Shown piece by piece: positions 52,951 through 63,128 of a stretch of 64,000 bases of DNA (position 1 is the stretch's first letter; each line of letters opens with the position of its first letter). This DNA is from JACNKV01 sp964422145 (GTDB taxonomy: Bacteria > Fidelibacterota > Marinisomatia > Marinisomatales > JACNKV01). Position numbers and translations under genes: made by a program. The notes beneath the pieces are model-generated. The model ran no database searches. It was not told where the DNA came from and was given only the letters and a program-made list of their open reading frames with translations. The stretch spans positions 66,888 through 130,887 of the forward strand of contig CAYQZV010000004.1 of the NCBI GenBank assembly GCA_964422145.1, given 5' to 3'.

Positions 52951-55900
52951 ATGAATAAAACAGTTAAAATACTGCTTTTTCTTGTGATGACCCTTTCGGT
53001 CACTCTTGCCTATGAAGCGATTTTGAAAAGCACAGGTGAGTTACCCAAAGGACAAAACACAACTCAAATCACAGAAAAAGCAATACCGAGCGGTCCTGTT
53101 TCCATCGACAACAATGTTGTTGTGAAAAGAGCCTATTCGGCCGGACCAAGCGCGGTAACACAACGTAGTCATGATCCTGAAACTGTACCTGTTAGAGACA
53201 ATCCAGTTATTCAAGATTCCCGCTTTGCCTCAATCATTTCACATGGTTCAGGTGCAACGGGTGTAGGCGGATTTATCTTTAATACCGGTGACAGTGCTGC
53301 TGTTTGGTATAGACCTGACACTGAATGTACCGTTGATGGTGTACAGCTCTATTTCCACTATGAATCAGAATTGATCGGAACAGACGTAACTATCGTTGTT
53401 CGTGAGGTTCTTGATGTGACGTCTACCGGATTAGAAGCTAACGGCGTGTATGACTTTTCATATTATAACGCTACTACCGGCGACTTTATGGGAGATGTTC
53501 TTTACTCCTATACACTCCCGTTGACAACATCCGATGTTTATCCGACAATGCTGGATATCGATTTCGACCAGCAGGTTGATGTCGCTGCCAATGATTTTGC
53601 TATTCAAGTCATTGGTGATTTCGGATCTGACGGCGCTGACTTAATGTACTACGCAGGAGTCGGTGGAAGTGGAACTACATACAACCACGGGTTCAAATAC
53701 TATGCAACCGGCGCATCATATTGTGATGAAGGCTGCTGGGTGCCCAGATTAAACTTCATTGTGGATGCAAAAGTGGACTACTATGGTGATCCGCCTCCGT
53801 TCATTACTGAAGTTGAAGATCTTCCCGATGTTTATGCATCTTGCGATGGCGGTCCATACTATGCTACTGCAAATATCGTTGATGTAGGTACAGCAGAATT
53901 TACTGGCGCTCTTACCAGTGTTATATTTGGTTATAATATCGGTGGTGATGATATTGAAGCTGAATTAGTTGGAACCGGTGTCGGTGACGTGTTCACAGGT
54001 GAGATTCCTTCTCTTCCTGTCGGAACTACTGTCGAGTACTGGTGGAAAGCTGTTGATAATGGAGATGAAAATCCTGCTGGCGGAGTGATTCACGAAACTG
54101 ATCTCAGATTAACACCCGAATCATTCACCGTTCGTGAATACACGGAAGGTGCTGATGTGCTTGTTCTGGATGATGGTCCAAATGCATTAGATGAAACCTA
54201 TGCTGCCAGAGTTGCAGATGCTCTTTATGAGCTGGGTTACTCTGCTGACTTTTGGAACACCAAAAGCGGCGGATCATTAACAGATTGCGAACTGAGCAAC
54301 TATGCACATTTAGTTCTTATTCAAGGGCTGAATAGTGAAGGAAATTTAGGTCTAGGTAGTCAGCTTGAAACAGACGTTATGGCTTTCTTAGATAACGGCG
54401 GTAACCTGCTGTTCTCGTCTGCAGATTATATCTACGGTGTAACAGAAGGGACAACCGACGGCTGGACAACCACTGATGCTGCAGCTTATCCGTTCTTGGC
54501 AAACTATCTTCATACCGCTGAGTTCTGGAGTGACGCAAACTACTACGGTGCTGACGATGGTTCAACCGACACACTGTACACTGGTGTTGAAGGTAACCTT
54601 TTGACCGGAACATTCCTTGATCCGTTCATCGCTTATTCACCTGAAGCATCCAACTGGGCTGATGAGATCATTCCGGATGGAGATGCTGAATCTATCTTCA
54701 TGGTACACAGCACTGAAGAAGAAGATTGGGTTGACTTCGGCGGATTGATGTTCGAAGGCGATTACAAACTCGTCTTTGTCCCGTGGCACTTAGAAGGTAT
54801 CGATGATGATGCAATCTTTGGCGAATTCCTCGATAACACGATGGTTTGGTTTGGTGTTGAATGCGTACCTGTTATATCAGCTATTGACGGACCTTCCGGC
54901 CCAATGTTCTCGTCGGATGACGTTACCGTTGTTGCAACAGCTGAAGATTGCGAAGGCGATGCATTTACGGTTGATCTGGTTTACACCATCGGCGGTGAAG
55001 CTACCACGGTTGCTATGACCGATAACGGTGACGGAACCTTCACGGGAACTATCCCCGGACAAGAAGGCGGAACCACGGTTTTATACCATTGTGTTGCAAC
55101 TGATGCCGGCGGTTCATTTGTTACAACTGATGTGGATTACTTTGTCTATGCACCATCTGCAGACGTCCTATTCGTATTGAACAACGAAATGGATTCAGGC
55201 AGCTATCCGGGTCTGTATTATTTCTATGATGCATATGTCACTGAAAGTCTGTTTGTATGGCCGGACTTCTGGGAAAGCTCTGCAAATGGTCTGCCAACTG
55301 CAGAATTGCTTGCTTTCTATGATATAGTATTCGAAATCACCACAACAGCAGATTATCCGTTCTATGGTGCGCTTCATACCTATTATGACGGCGTATTATC
55401 TGATTGGCTTGCACTTGGAAATAAAAACTATGTGCTTGCAGGTGATGAAACATTCGGTATCTATAACATGAGCTGGGGCGATGTCGATTTTGCTGAAGGT
55501 TCATTCTTCCATAATCTCGGTGTGGCATCAACATTGAATGATATCAATGCCTCAGGTATTTCAGAAATTGCAACAGTAGCCGGAGATCCAATCTCAGGTG
55601 CGATGAATGCAGCTGAAGGCGGAGATGTTGTTCTTTACGATCCCGATTATGAAATCGGTTTCGCAAACTGGTTAGACGGGCTTGTACCGACTGCTGACGG
55701 TGTGGCTTGCTTCACATCCGGTGATGCAGCTGTTGGTGTTCACAAAACATGGGCAAACGGTAACCAAACTTTATTCCTTGGATTTGATCCTCTGTCACTG
55801 AATGACGATCCATATGTATGGTGGGGAGCTAAAGAAGAAGGTTCGTTGAAACAAGCACTTGATTGGATCATTGATGATTCAGTTGATGAGTTAAAACCAT

Positions 55901-56184
55901 TACCAACCACATTTGTGCTTCATCAAAACTATCCGAACCCATTCAACCCAACAACAACGATTGCGTTTGACGTACCTCAGGTATCAGACGTGAAGGTTAC
56001 GATCTACAACCTGTTAGGCCATGCTGTATCTACAATTGATAGAAGCAGTGTAGCTCCGGGTCAGCATCATGTTGTTTGGAATGGAACAAATCAACTGGGT
56101 CAACCTGTAAGTAGCGGTGTCTATTTCTACAAAATAGAAGCAGCTGACTACACAGCAACCAAGAAGATGATGTTCCTGAAATAA
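52951..56184 (+). CDS. Large secreted surface protein with type IX sorting tail
   Basis: The 1077-residue protein has a signal peptide ('ILLFLVMTLSVTLAYEAI') and a beta-rich domain with 'GVGGFIFNTGDSAAVWYRP'. Two Ig-like parts occur at about 275-385 and 640-735 ('TEVEDLPDVYASCDGGPYYA', 'DNGDGTFTGTIPGQEGGTTV'). A central segment resembles flavodoxin-like or GATase-type folds ('VLVLDDGPNALDETYAARVA'). The last ~85 residues form a type IX sorting domain ('LHQNYPNPFNPTTTIAFDVP', 'SSGVYFYKIEA'). It is likely an abundant secreted or surface-attached protein. The gene is single, with its own promoter region and terminator. Confidence 0.87.
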   Translation: MNKTVKILLFLVMTLSVTLAYEAILKSTGELPKGQNTTQITEKAIPSGPVSIDNNVVVKRAYSAGPSAVTQRSHDPETVPVRDNPVIQDSRFASIISHGSGATGVGGFIFNTGDSAAVWYRPDTECTVDGVQLYFHYESELIGTDVTIVVREVLDVTSTGLEANGVYDFSYYNATTGDFMGDVLYSYTLPLTTSDVYPTMLDIDFDQQVDVAANDFAIQVIGDFGSDGADLMYYAGVGGSGTTYNHGFKYYATGASYCDEGCWVPRLNFIVDAKVDYYGDPPPFITEVEDLPDVYASCDGGPYYATANIVDVGTAEFTGALTSVIFGYNIGGDDIEAELVGTGVGDVFTGEIPSLPVGTTVEYWWKAVDNGDENPAGGVIHETDLRLTPESFTVREYTEGADVLVLDDGPNALDETYAARVADALYELGYSADFWNTKSGGSLTDCELSNYAHLVLIQGLNSEGNLGLGSQLETDVMAFLDNGGNLLFSSADYIYGVTEGTTDGWTTTDAAAYPFLANYLHTAEFWSDANYYGADDGSTDTLYTGVEGNLLTGTFLDPFIAYSPEASNWADEIIPDGDAESIFMVHSTEEEDWVDFGGLMFEGDYKLVFVPWHLEGIDDDAIFGEFLDNTMVWFGVECVPVISAIDGPSGPMFSSDDVTVVATAEDCEGDAFTVDLVYTIGGEATTVAMTDNGDGTFTGTIPGQEGGTTVLYHCVATDAGGSFVTTDVDYFVYAPSADVLFVLNNEMDSGSYPGLYYFYDAYVTESLFVWPDFWESSANGLPTAELLAFYDIVFEITTTADYPFYGALHTYYDGVLSDWLALGNKNYVLAGDETFGIYNMSWGDVDFAEGSFFHNLGVASTLNDINASGISEIATVAGDPISGAMNAAEGGDVVLYDPDYEIGFANWLDGLVPTADGVACFTSGDAAVGVHKTWANGNQTLFLGFDPLSLNDDPYVWWGAKEEGSLKQALDWIIDDSVDELKPLPTTFVLHQNYPNPFNPTTTIAFDVPQVSDVKVTIYNLLGHAVSTIDRSSVAPGQHHVVWNGTNQLGQPVSSGVYFYKIEAADYTATKKMMFLK

Positions 56185-56209
56185 AACAGGATATCGATCA
56201 TTGAATCAT

Positions 56210-56239
56210 AAAAAAGGGTCTCGTTTGAGACCCTTTTTT
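56210..56239. terminator. Bidirectional rho-independent terminator
   Basis: A perfect 13-bp stem AAAAAAGGGTCTC/GAGACCCTTTTTT closes a GTTT loop and is flanked by A- and T-tracts. It ends both the large secreted protein gene (+) and the copper ATPase gene (-), which converge here. Confidence 0.94.
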
Positions 56240-56267
56240 ATTTTCAGTTAATATAAAATATTGTCGC

Positions 56268-58493
56268 TCAATGAAGTGTTATCTTTTTCAATCGATTCGA
56301 ATTCCCTACAACATTAACGGATGACAGCGCCATCGCTGCTTCGGCGATCACCGGATGAAGCAAGCCAAACACCGCCAATGGAATGGCAACCAAGTTATAA
56401 ATAAAAGCCCAGAATAAATTCTGTTTGATTTTTTTAAACACAGCCGATGAAAGATCAAATGCTCTGATCACGCCAAACAAATCTTTTCCGGTAAGAACGA
56501 TTTCGCCTGATTCCATCGCAATGTCTGTTCCGGAACTCAATGCAATTCCAACATCCGCTTGGGCCAGCGCAGGGGCATCGTTGATCCCATCACCGATCAT
56601 AGCAACGACTTCACCGGATTCCTGTAGTTTCTTTACAATAGACGATTTCTCACCCGGTAACACCTGTGAGTGATATTGGTCGATGTGCAGCTTTTCTGCC
56701 AGAGCTTTTGCGGTTTTATCCCTGTCACCGGTGACCAAAACAACCTTTTGTTTGTTTTGTTTAAGTTTTGATATGATTTCTAAAGCTTCGGGTTTGATTT
56801 TATCTGTTAGTAGAAATACAGCTGAAGCTTTTCCGTCAATGGACATATAAACCGGCGTTTTTTCACCGAATTCTTCCGGGGTTGCTCCTGTGAAATCCGC
56901 TGTCCCTAATTGAATTATTTTTCCATCAACCGTTCCATAGGTTCCTTTTCCGGGTTCGGTTTTTACAGGATCTGCTTTCAACGCTTCAATCGAATTGGAC
57001 TTTGCACAGTTTACTATAGCTTCGGCCAGTGGATGAGTCGATTCTTTTTCAACCGATGCAGCATATTTTAAAACATCCTTTTCGGATATGTTTCCTTTTA
57101 GAAGAATTTCTGAAACATCGGGTTCGCCTAAAGTAAGTGTTCCCGTTTTATCTAAAAGCACGGTTGTGACTTCATTCATTCTTTGAATGGCTGCACCGTC
57201 TCGAATTAAAATTCCGTTTTCTGCTCCTTTTCCGCTTCCGACCATTAGTGCTGTAGGCGTTGCCAGCCCCAAAGCACACGGACAGGCAATGACTAGTACA
57301 GCAATCGCTGCATAAAACGCTAAGGCTAATGGCGGCATGGATAAATCCACCCACGAGAACCAGTCTACAATATGCGATACCAATCGAATCAGAGGTTCAT
57401 GAAAAACAACCCATGTTAAAAATGTGACCAGAGATAAAACCAAAACGATCGGAACAAATATTGAAGTGATTCGATCGGCAAATACCTGGATGGGGACTTT
57501 GGTGGTTTGCGCTGATTCTACCAATTGAATGATCTGAGCTAAAAAAACCTCTTTCCCAACTTTTGTTGTTCGAACTTCAAGCGTTCCGTCCAGATTGATC
57601 GTAGCTCCGATAACTTGATCTCCGATAGATTTTTCCACCGGCATTGATTCTCCTGTCACAATGGATTCCTCAACCGAAGCTCTTCCGCTGATGATCTCTC
57701 CGTCTGTTGGAATTTTTTCTCCTGCACGGACAATGAAAATATCACCGGGTTTTAAATCCTTTTTGTCGATTTGATTTTCATGGCCGGATGCATCGATCAC
57801 GGTCGCTTTTTTTGCACCCATCGTCATGAGCTTTCGTATGGCTTCTGATGCTTTTCCCCTGGCTTTTGATTCAATATATCTGCCGGACAAGTGGAAAGCC
57901 ATGATCATTCCGGCAATTCCTGCAAAAGAAGGCATTTGTGGAAAGAAAGAAAAGAAAGCCAAGATTTTCACGATTCCAGTCATCCATGCAGACAAAGACC
58001 CCAACGCGATCAGCACATCCATGTTCGGTATTCGATGAACAACTGATTTGAATGCGCTTTTCAATGTTTCTAAGCCGGCTGAGAAGAGGACTGCTCCGCT
58101 TAAAAGGACCATTCCTAAATGAAAGATAAATGGTGTTGGCCACATGATGCCGAATCCCATTTCCGGGATCATCCAAATCATGACCGGAATCGTAAATAAC
58201 CAACTGATGATCAGTTTCTTTCTCGCAATTAGAAACTGATTTTCTTGGTCGGAAATTTTTTCTTCCTGCTCTAGAGCATCTTCTTCGATCACGGCGGCTT
58301 CAAAACCGACTTCTTTTACTGCGCTTACCAAAGCAGAAGATTCCAGATCTTCGCCAATCACGGTTGCTTTTTCGAGTGTTAGGCTGACGACGGCAGATTC
58401 TACATTGTCTAATTGGTTAAGTGCTTTTTCAACGGATGAACTGCATCCTGCGCAGTGCATTCCTGTTATGGTTAATTCAATGGTTGTTTTCAT
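56268..58493 (-). CDS. copA: Copper-translocating P1B-type ATPase
   Basis: CopA pumps Cu(I) out of the cytoplasm. The 741-residue protein has one heavy-metal-associated domain with 'GMHCAGC' (Cys14/Cys17) and membrane helices with the CPC motif in 'LVIACPCALGLATP' near residue 400. It also shows the actuator 'TGESMPVEK', the phosphorylation site 'DKTGTLT' near 445, 'GDGINDAPALAQADVG' and the Cu(I) signatures 'YNLVAIP' and 'MALSSVNVVGN' in the last helices. No copper-responsive regulator is adjacent. It follows the Wzi-like gene on the same strand by about 50 nt. Confidence 0.96.
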   Translation of the reverse strand: MKTTIELTITGMHCAGCSSSVEKALNQLDNVESAVVSLTLEKATVIGEDLESSALVSAVKEVGFEAAVIEEDALEQEEKISDQENQFLIARKKLIISWLFTIPVMIWMIPEMGFGIMWPTPFIFHLGMVLLSGAVLFSAGLETLKSAFKSVVHRIPNMDVLIALGSLSAWMTGIVKILAFFSFFPQMPSFAGIAGMIMAFHLSGRYIESKARGKASEAIRKLMTMGAKKATVIDASGHENQIDKKDLKPGDIFIVRAGEKIPTDGEIISGRASVEESIVTGESMPVEKSIGDQVIGATINLDGTLEVRTTKVGKEVFLAQIIQLVESAQTTKVPIQVFADRITSIFVPIVLVLSLVTFLTWVVFHEPLIRLVSHIVDWFSWVDLSMPPLALAFYAAIAVLVIACPCALGLATPTALMVGSGKGAENGILIRDGAAIQRMNEVTTVLLDKTGTLTLGEPDVSEILLKGNISEKDVLKYAASVEKESTHPLAEAIVNCAKSNSIEALKADPVKTEPGKGTYGTVDGKIIQLGTADFTGATPEEFGEKTPVYMSIDGKASAVFLLTDKIKPEALEIISKLKQNKQKVVLVTGDRDKTAKALAEKLHIDQYHSQVLPGEKSSIVKKLQESGEVVAMIGDGINDAPALAQADVGIALSSGTDIAMESGEIVLTGKDLFGVIRAFDLSSAVFKKIKQNLFWAFIYNLVAIPLAVFGLLHPVIAEAAMALSSVNVVGNSNRLKKITLH

Positions 58494-58544
58494 AGATTAA
58501 ATGATACATATGGGTGAGTGAAAAAATGCTTATTGGTTTGCAGG

Positions 58545-59843
58545 TTATTTAACAACCCACGACACACCCAATAATAACTCTGTTACAGTACGGCTTTCTT
58601 GGGTGAAACGATAATTACTATGATGTTCTAAAACAGCATTAGTATAGAAGAGCAGATTGTTCTTAAGAGGTCTTTCCCATTCGACAGCAAACCGGTGACG
58701 CGTGTTATATCCGCTGATAGAATCATCTGAGAAAAAGGCATTGGGCGTTTGTTCTGCCCATCGATATTGAATGGAACGATTATCGGCTTTACCAAAAATC
58801 ACCTCCATCGACTTTACGCCTCCGCCGAGTGGATATCCCATAAATCGATTGAAGTATTTTCTTCCATCCATGGGGCGGCTGTAAACCAAAACAAAGTCAG
58901 CATTGTTATCTGAATAGTGCTGATATAGATGCGGAGAAGTTTGAGTGTATACGGCCTTGAATTGGTTTGCAATCATTCCGATTTGCAAGGCATGCACCAG
59001 TGAGCGCGTTGCGTTTACATCACTCCGCCATTCCACATCAAGAAGGTTTGTGTCGATCTCATCAATATCCAATTGAATAAATATCATTGAACGGGATAGT
59101 TGTTTTTGTACGCCAATTGTCGTCATAACATTATGTGTTGACGAACTGAATTCCTGATTATGATACAGCGGTAAGAACGGATTTAATTCGTTAAAGGTCA
59201 ATCGTCTCGAAATCGATACCACTTCACCAAATATAATCTTCCATGAATTCTTAAGATCAAATTCTAATCGATGACCGATAATGTTTTTTCCCGAGCCCGT
59301 TTTTGTCGATAGAACCTCCCTCGTGTCTGCATCTATAATTACGCTTTCATATTTCCATCGATGACCCCAGAAATTCAATCGCAGATGATCCACCGGAGGT
59401 AAGTTATCGCTAAAGATTGTGCCGGTTCTTCCTTTATCCCAAATTAACAAGTCTCTGCCAAATTTTATTCGATAATTTTTACCCTCTTTTTGAATAAATC
59501 CCCGACGATTAAAATGATAATTAATGTCTTTTATCCGGTTTAATACCCGAAGGTTATCCTCCATTTTTAACCAACTGAGTCTAATGCCCACATGAGCTGC
59601 GATTGTCCAGCCGTGTTCTGTGGTCTGCTCAAAAAGGATTTCTGCCAAAGAGGGTCTTTTTGATTCATGCAGAAAATCGTCAACGTCACGGAAGTTGGTA
59701 TAAAATGTGTCCGTATCGGCTAAGGTTTGATTAACGTATTGAAGATGCGGATTTAAAACGATGGAAAAATTCCGATTCGTTTCGGATACCGCCATCCCTG
59801 AAACGATTAACAGAAAGAATAAGATATTTTTTACGTTCTTCAT
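58545..59843 (-). CDS. Wzi-like outer-membrane barrel protein
   Basis: From ATG 59843, chosen because it begins a clean signal peptide ('MKNVKNILFFLLIVSGMAVS'), the protein has about 432 residues with alternating beta strands. 'YRIKFGRDLLIWDKGRTGTI' followed by 'FSDNLPPVDHLRLNFWGH' resembles the 'G-x-G...SDN' region of capsule-assembly Wzi-type barrels. The last strand ends in 'LLLGVSWVVK'. It is downstream of the LolA-like gene (about 85 nt) and may form the outer-membrane end of the ABC system. Capsule binding is not shown by the sequence. Confidence 0.7.
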   Translation of the reverse strand: MKNVKNILFFLLIVSGMAVSETNRNFSIVLNPHLQYVNQTLADTDTFYTNFRDVDDFLHESKRPSLAEILFEQTTEHGWTIAAHVGIRLSWLKMEDNLRVLNRIKDINYHFNRRGFIQKEGKNYRIKFGRDLLIWDKGRTGTIFSDNLPPVDHLRLNFWGHRWKYESVIIDADTREVLSTKTGSGKNIIGHRLEFDLKNSWKIIFGEVVSISRRLTFNELNPFLPLYHNQEFSSSTHNVMTTIGVQKQLSRSMIFIQLDIDEIDTNLLDVEWRSDVNATRSLVHALQIGMIANQFKAVYTQTSPHLYQHYSDNNADFVLVYSRPMDGRKYFNRFMGYPLGGGVKSMEVIFGKADNRSIQYRWAEQTPNAFFSDDSISGYNTRHRFAVEWERPLKNNLLFYTNAVLEHHSNYRFTQESRTVTELLLGVSWVVK

Positions 59844-59927
59844 CGTCGGAATGTAAATCTGAAAATGGCTTTCTTCCAAGAAGGAAGGTTTCAATGGATT
59901 CAGAATCAGTTTGAACGCAATTCTTCT

Positions 59928-60665
59928 TTATTTTCGTAGGGATGCTTTCGAGAATAAATATGAAGGAATCGTCACATCAAATTCGATGGAATCAAAAACA
60001 AGCTCGGTTCCCTTGTTTTTTGATAAGGCATCTTTAAAAACAATATGCTTTGGATACCATCGCTCTTCTAGTTCGAATGTTTCGAGAATCTCGGTTGTTT
60101 TGAGCAGTTTTCCGCTTTTCGCATACCGCAATTCTTTCAACGGAAGCAGCCGTTCTTTGTCGACCCAAATCTTCCGCGAAAAATAGGCAACATCGTCAGT
60201 AACAGCCGTTAATTTAATCACCCAGCAATCCCGATTCGAATACGATTCAGACCCAAGGTTTTCTGCATGGTATGTATCGAGAAGTGATCGGTCTTCCATC
60301 ATGTCCTCGTATGAAAAATCCGACCCCATCATGGATTGTCTCAACATGTGTCCGGCGATTCGGATGATCCTGTCTGACTGCGGTGAATACATCCAAAGCT
60401 GATCATCAATCTTCAGCATCTTTGTACCTTTTTCACGAGCCGGAGCAAGATATTCACTGAAGGATTTATTCGATCCCTCAACCCATGATTTCATTGTCAT
60501 GGATCGATCTCCTCTGCGTCCGTGAATGGTCATAGTAATCGTTGCTGACCGATTCCCGGCGATGGTGTTATTATCAATTTTTTTTAGGATATCTTCTCCG
60601 GTTGGAGTGCTGTCCTCACCCAATAAGAAGATTGAACAAATGAATAAAAGCAACAAATGTCTCAT
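59928..60665 (-). CDS. LolA-like outer-membrane lipoprotein-sorting protein
   Basis: The 245-residue periplasmic protein has a signal peptide ('LLLLFICSIFLLG') and the LolA-like open-barrel pattern of the family labelled 'outer membrane lipoprotein-sorting protein': 'IKKIDNNTIAGNRSATITM'-type opening (residues 26-45), 'YLAPAREKGTKMLKIDDQLW', 'YSPQSDRIIRIAGHMLRQSM', 'GSDFSYEDM' and 'KIWVDKERLLPLKELRY'. These proteins usually lie beside RND or FtsX-type transporters and carry lipid or lipoprotein cargo across the periplasm. It follows the FtsX-type permease by 9 nt. Confidence 0.9.
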   Translation of the reverse strand: MRHLLLLFICSIFLLGEDSTPTGEDILKKIDNNTIAGNRSATITMTIHGRRGDRSMTMKSWVEGSNKSFSEYLAPAREKGTKMLKIDDQLWMYSPQSDRIIRIAGHMLRQSMMGSDFSYEDMMEDRSLLDTYHAENLGSESYSNRDCWVIKLTAVTDDVAYFSRKIWVDKERLLPLKELRYAKSGKLLKTTEILETFELEERWYPKHIVFKDALSKNKGTELVFDSIEFDVTIPSYLFSKASLRK

Positions 60666-60674
60666 GGTAAATCC

Positions 60675-61949
60675 TTACATTTCCAGTTCTTTAAATAATT
60701 GGGCTGTTTGCCGTTTGTAAATACCGATCCCGGATAAAGCCGTTCCTAAAATGGTTGAAACAAATCCGGGGATGAAACCGATATAATATGTTTCAGCGGT
60801 AATCTTTGCTCTGAACACGGTTGGGAACATCATATTGATATTTTTCATTAATGCGCTAATATCCAGACCTTGTGTTTGCAGCCAGTAGGCAGAACCCAAT
60901 CCGACGATCGTTCCGCATATAGATCCAACCAGACCGATAAAAACAGATTCATAGATCATCGACCGATAAATGTGCCCTTTTTGTTCACCGATCGCAAGAC
61001 GAACGCCGACTTCTCCGTACCGGCGAAGCCCGCCCAACAGCCCTGCATTCCACAGCACTATAGACATTACAAAAATGAACACAAACACGATACTGCCTGA
61101 AAAGTACTCAACCATATCCATATAATCGGACATGCTGCCCAAAGACTTTAACGTTCCCATCGTCGGAGCAAATTCATCTTTGATATGATTATAATCGGCA
61201 TTGAACGTTGCTGCGATCAGCTCACTTTTTTCATTATCATAAATACCGCCGGGTAAGAAACCGAATATCTCTCCGCAAGCGTCATTCATATCGAGTGCAT
61301 TTTGAATATCTGCGATGTCAGCGATCATCGCACCCCTATCCATCGCCAGCACCCCAAACTGGATTGTTCCGACAACGGTAAAATTATAAAACGTTGTAGA
61401 GCCGTACATTGTTGAGCCCAGCAGTGTGGCTGTTTCTCCAATCTGAACATCGAGTTTTTCAGACAGTTTTTCACTGATCAAAATTTCTCCCGATCGCTCA
61501 GGGATTCGTCCCTTTTTGATCGCTTTTTTAATATTCAGTCTATTGACTTCATCGTACTCAGCACTGAATAGATCAACGCCCATACCGAACACCGGCCCCT
61601 GTGAACGGGTTTCTCCGTCCGGTCCGGGGATGTCCAGCAGCCCGCCGAATTGAATCCGCTGAACCCACGTCATATCCGGATAGCGTGTATTCAATTCCTC
61701 AACCCATTTTTCGGATCCCAACAAAGCAAGGTCATTGGGTTTTTGATCCTGGTTTTCCGTATAGGCACGGGTCATTACCTTGACATGTCCCGTCGAAAAC
61801 CGTGAGGTTAAATCGATCAAATCACCGAATACACCCTGCAGATACGCCTGGAAGAACACGGTAATCCAAACACCGATCGTTACAATCAATATGGGAAATA
61901 AACTTCGGTGATGATCTCGCATCAAACCTTTGACTAAAAACTTTATCAT
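60675..61949 (-). CDS. FtsX/LolCE-type ABC transporter permease (second)
   Basis: The 424-residue inner-membrane protein has the MacB/LolC/FtsX layout. There is one N-terminal helix ('LFPILIVTIGVWITVFFQAY'), a large periplasmic domain of about 240 residues, and three C-terminal helices ('IVFVFIFVMSIVLWNAGLLG', 'LVGSICGTIVGLGSAYWLQ', 'YYIGFIPGFVSTILGTALSG'). Its start overlaps the preceding permease by 4 nt. Two different permeases, one ATPase and a LolA-like protein form a LolCDE-like set. The cargo is not known. Confidence 0.9.
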   Translation of the reverse strand: MIKFLVKGLMRDHHRSLFPILIVTIGVWITVFFQAYLQGVFGDLIDLTSRFSTGHVKVMTRAYTENQDQKPNDLALLGSEKWVEELNTRYPDMTWVQRIQFGGLLDIPGPDGETRSQGPVFGMGVDLFSAEYDEVNRLNIKKAIKKGRIPERSGEILISEKLSEKLDVQIGETATLLGSTMYGSTTFYNFTVVGTIQFGVLAMDRGAMIADIADIQNALDMNDACGEIFGFLPGGIYDNEKSELIAATFNADYNHIKDEFAPTMGTLKSLGSMSDYMDMVEYFSGSIVFVFIFVMSIVLWNAGLLGGLRRYGEVGVRLAIGEQKGHIYRSMIYESVFIGLVGSICGTIVGLGSAYWLQTQGLDISALMKNINMMFPTVFRAKITAETYYIGFIPGFVSTILGTALSGIGIYKRQTAQLFKELEM

Positions 61950-63124
61950 TGAATTTTCCCCCGTATTGCATCTGTCGGCTTCATTTTAGCAATTCTGCGA
62001 GTCGGCAGATAACTGACGATTGTAGTCGTAATAAGCACAAGCAATGTGGTTCCTAAAACCAGCCCCAGGCTGTAGGACGGATAGATTGTCTCAGCAATCG
62101 TTAACCCGAAATCGTCCGTCCCTGCCGGCATGGACCAGCCGATGGAAGCCTGATATGCCAGCAGTGGGAATCCGTAAATGGCAGCTAAGATTGCAGCCAG
62201 TACCGAGTGGATTGCACCCTCAACAGTAAAGAGCGTGATAACCTGTCCTTGGGTCATTCCCAATGCGATGTGGGTTCCAATCTCTTTCTGCCGGCGAAAG
62301 ATCGAGAGAACTTGTGTGTCAAAGATGGCCAACATTGCCAGTGACATTAAAATGATGAAAAAGATATAACCGCCAATCGATTTCATTTCGATCATTTCCC
62401 GGATTTCGGTCAACAAAAAATAATTATCTTTATATATCCAACCGTCGAAGGTCTGAGTGTTTACGGATTCTTTATGGGTCACAAGCATTGTTGCTTCATT
62501 TTCCATTCCGGTCATTTTTTGATGAACATGCAGCGGCAGCCATAAAATTCCGAAATCAACAGCAGGGACATTTGTTTTGAATACGTGCACGATTTTAACC
62601 TCTGCGGCATCAAACGTTCCATTCACATCTCGCCAGCGGACGGTGACATAATCACCCACATTCAGCTTGCTCGTCTTGGCGGTTCGTTTTCCAATCATCG
62701 CAGGAATTTCCTCCGGCCCTGCACCTGTCAAACGATCTGACGGAAGTTGTAATATCTTTTGGTCCGGATCAATCCCTTTCAGGTACACGTTTTGCATTCT
62801 GCCGTCGGGATACATCGTTCCTTGAGTAATTAGGATCGGCGTCATTCGTTCTTCATCGATCGAACGCCGTACCGCAGATGAGATCAGCTGATGACTGTCA
62901 TCAATGGTAAACGGATCATACGGATCATAACCGCTGTGCCAGTATTGTCCGCCGCCGATTTCCCATTCGATTGTATCGTGTCTGGCCTGCTCATCCCATC
63001 CACTCAGCACACCTTTATGCCAAATGATCACTACAAAGGCCAAGGACAAAACAAACACATTCAACCAGGTTCGTAGTTTTGCGCCCATCAAATTACGATA
63101 GGCAAGTTTCAGTGCTAACATCAT
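61946..63124 (-). CDS. FtsX/LolCE-type ABC transporter permease (first)
   Basis: The 392-residue protein has the same four-helix, large-periplasmic-domain plan as the next permease: an N-terminal helix ('WLNVFVLSLAFVVIIWHKG'), a periplasmic domain with 'IPAMIGKRTAKTSKLNVGDY', 'IGGYIFFIILMSLAMLAIF', 'TLFTVEGAIHSVLAAILAAI' and 'VLGTTLLVLITTTIVSYLP', then 'PTRRIAKMKPTDAIRG', typical of the FtsX C-terminus. It follows the ATPase gene by 4 nt and overlaps the second permease by 4 nt, so stoichiometric production is likely. Confidence 0.91.
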   Translation of the reverse strand: MMLALKLAYRNLMGAKLRTWLNVFVLSLAFVVIIWHKGVLSGWDEQARHDTIEWEIGGGQYWHSGYDPYDPFTIDDSHQLISSAVRRSIDEERMTPILITQGTMYPDGRMQNVYLKGIDPDQKILQLPSDRLTGAGPEEIPAMIGKRTAKTSKLNVGDYVTVRWRDVNGTFDAAEVKIVHVFKTNVPAVDFGILWLPLHVHQKMTGMENEATMLVTHKESVNTQTFDGWIYKDNYFLLTEIREMIEMKSIGGYIFFIILMSLAMLAIFDTQVLSIFRRQKEIGTHIALGMTQGQVITLFTVEGAIHSVLAAILAAIYGFPLLAYQASIGWSMPAGTDDFGLTIAETIYPSYSLGLVLGTTLLVLITTTIVSYLPTRRIAKMKPTDAIRGKIQ

Positions 63125-63128
63125 TTCC

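Noticed and set aside
56425..58203. Several frames of 60-110 codons overlapping copA
   Set aside because: All lie in other frames of a fully conserved P-type ATPase gene and lack start signals.
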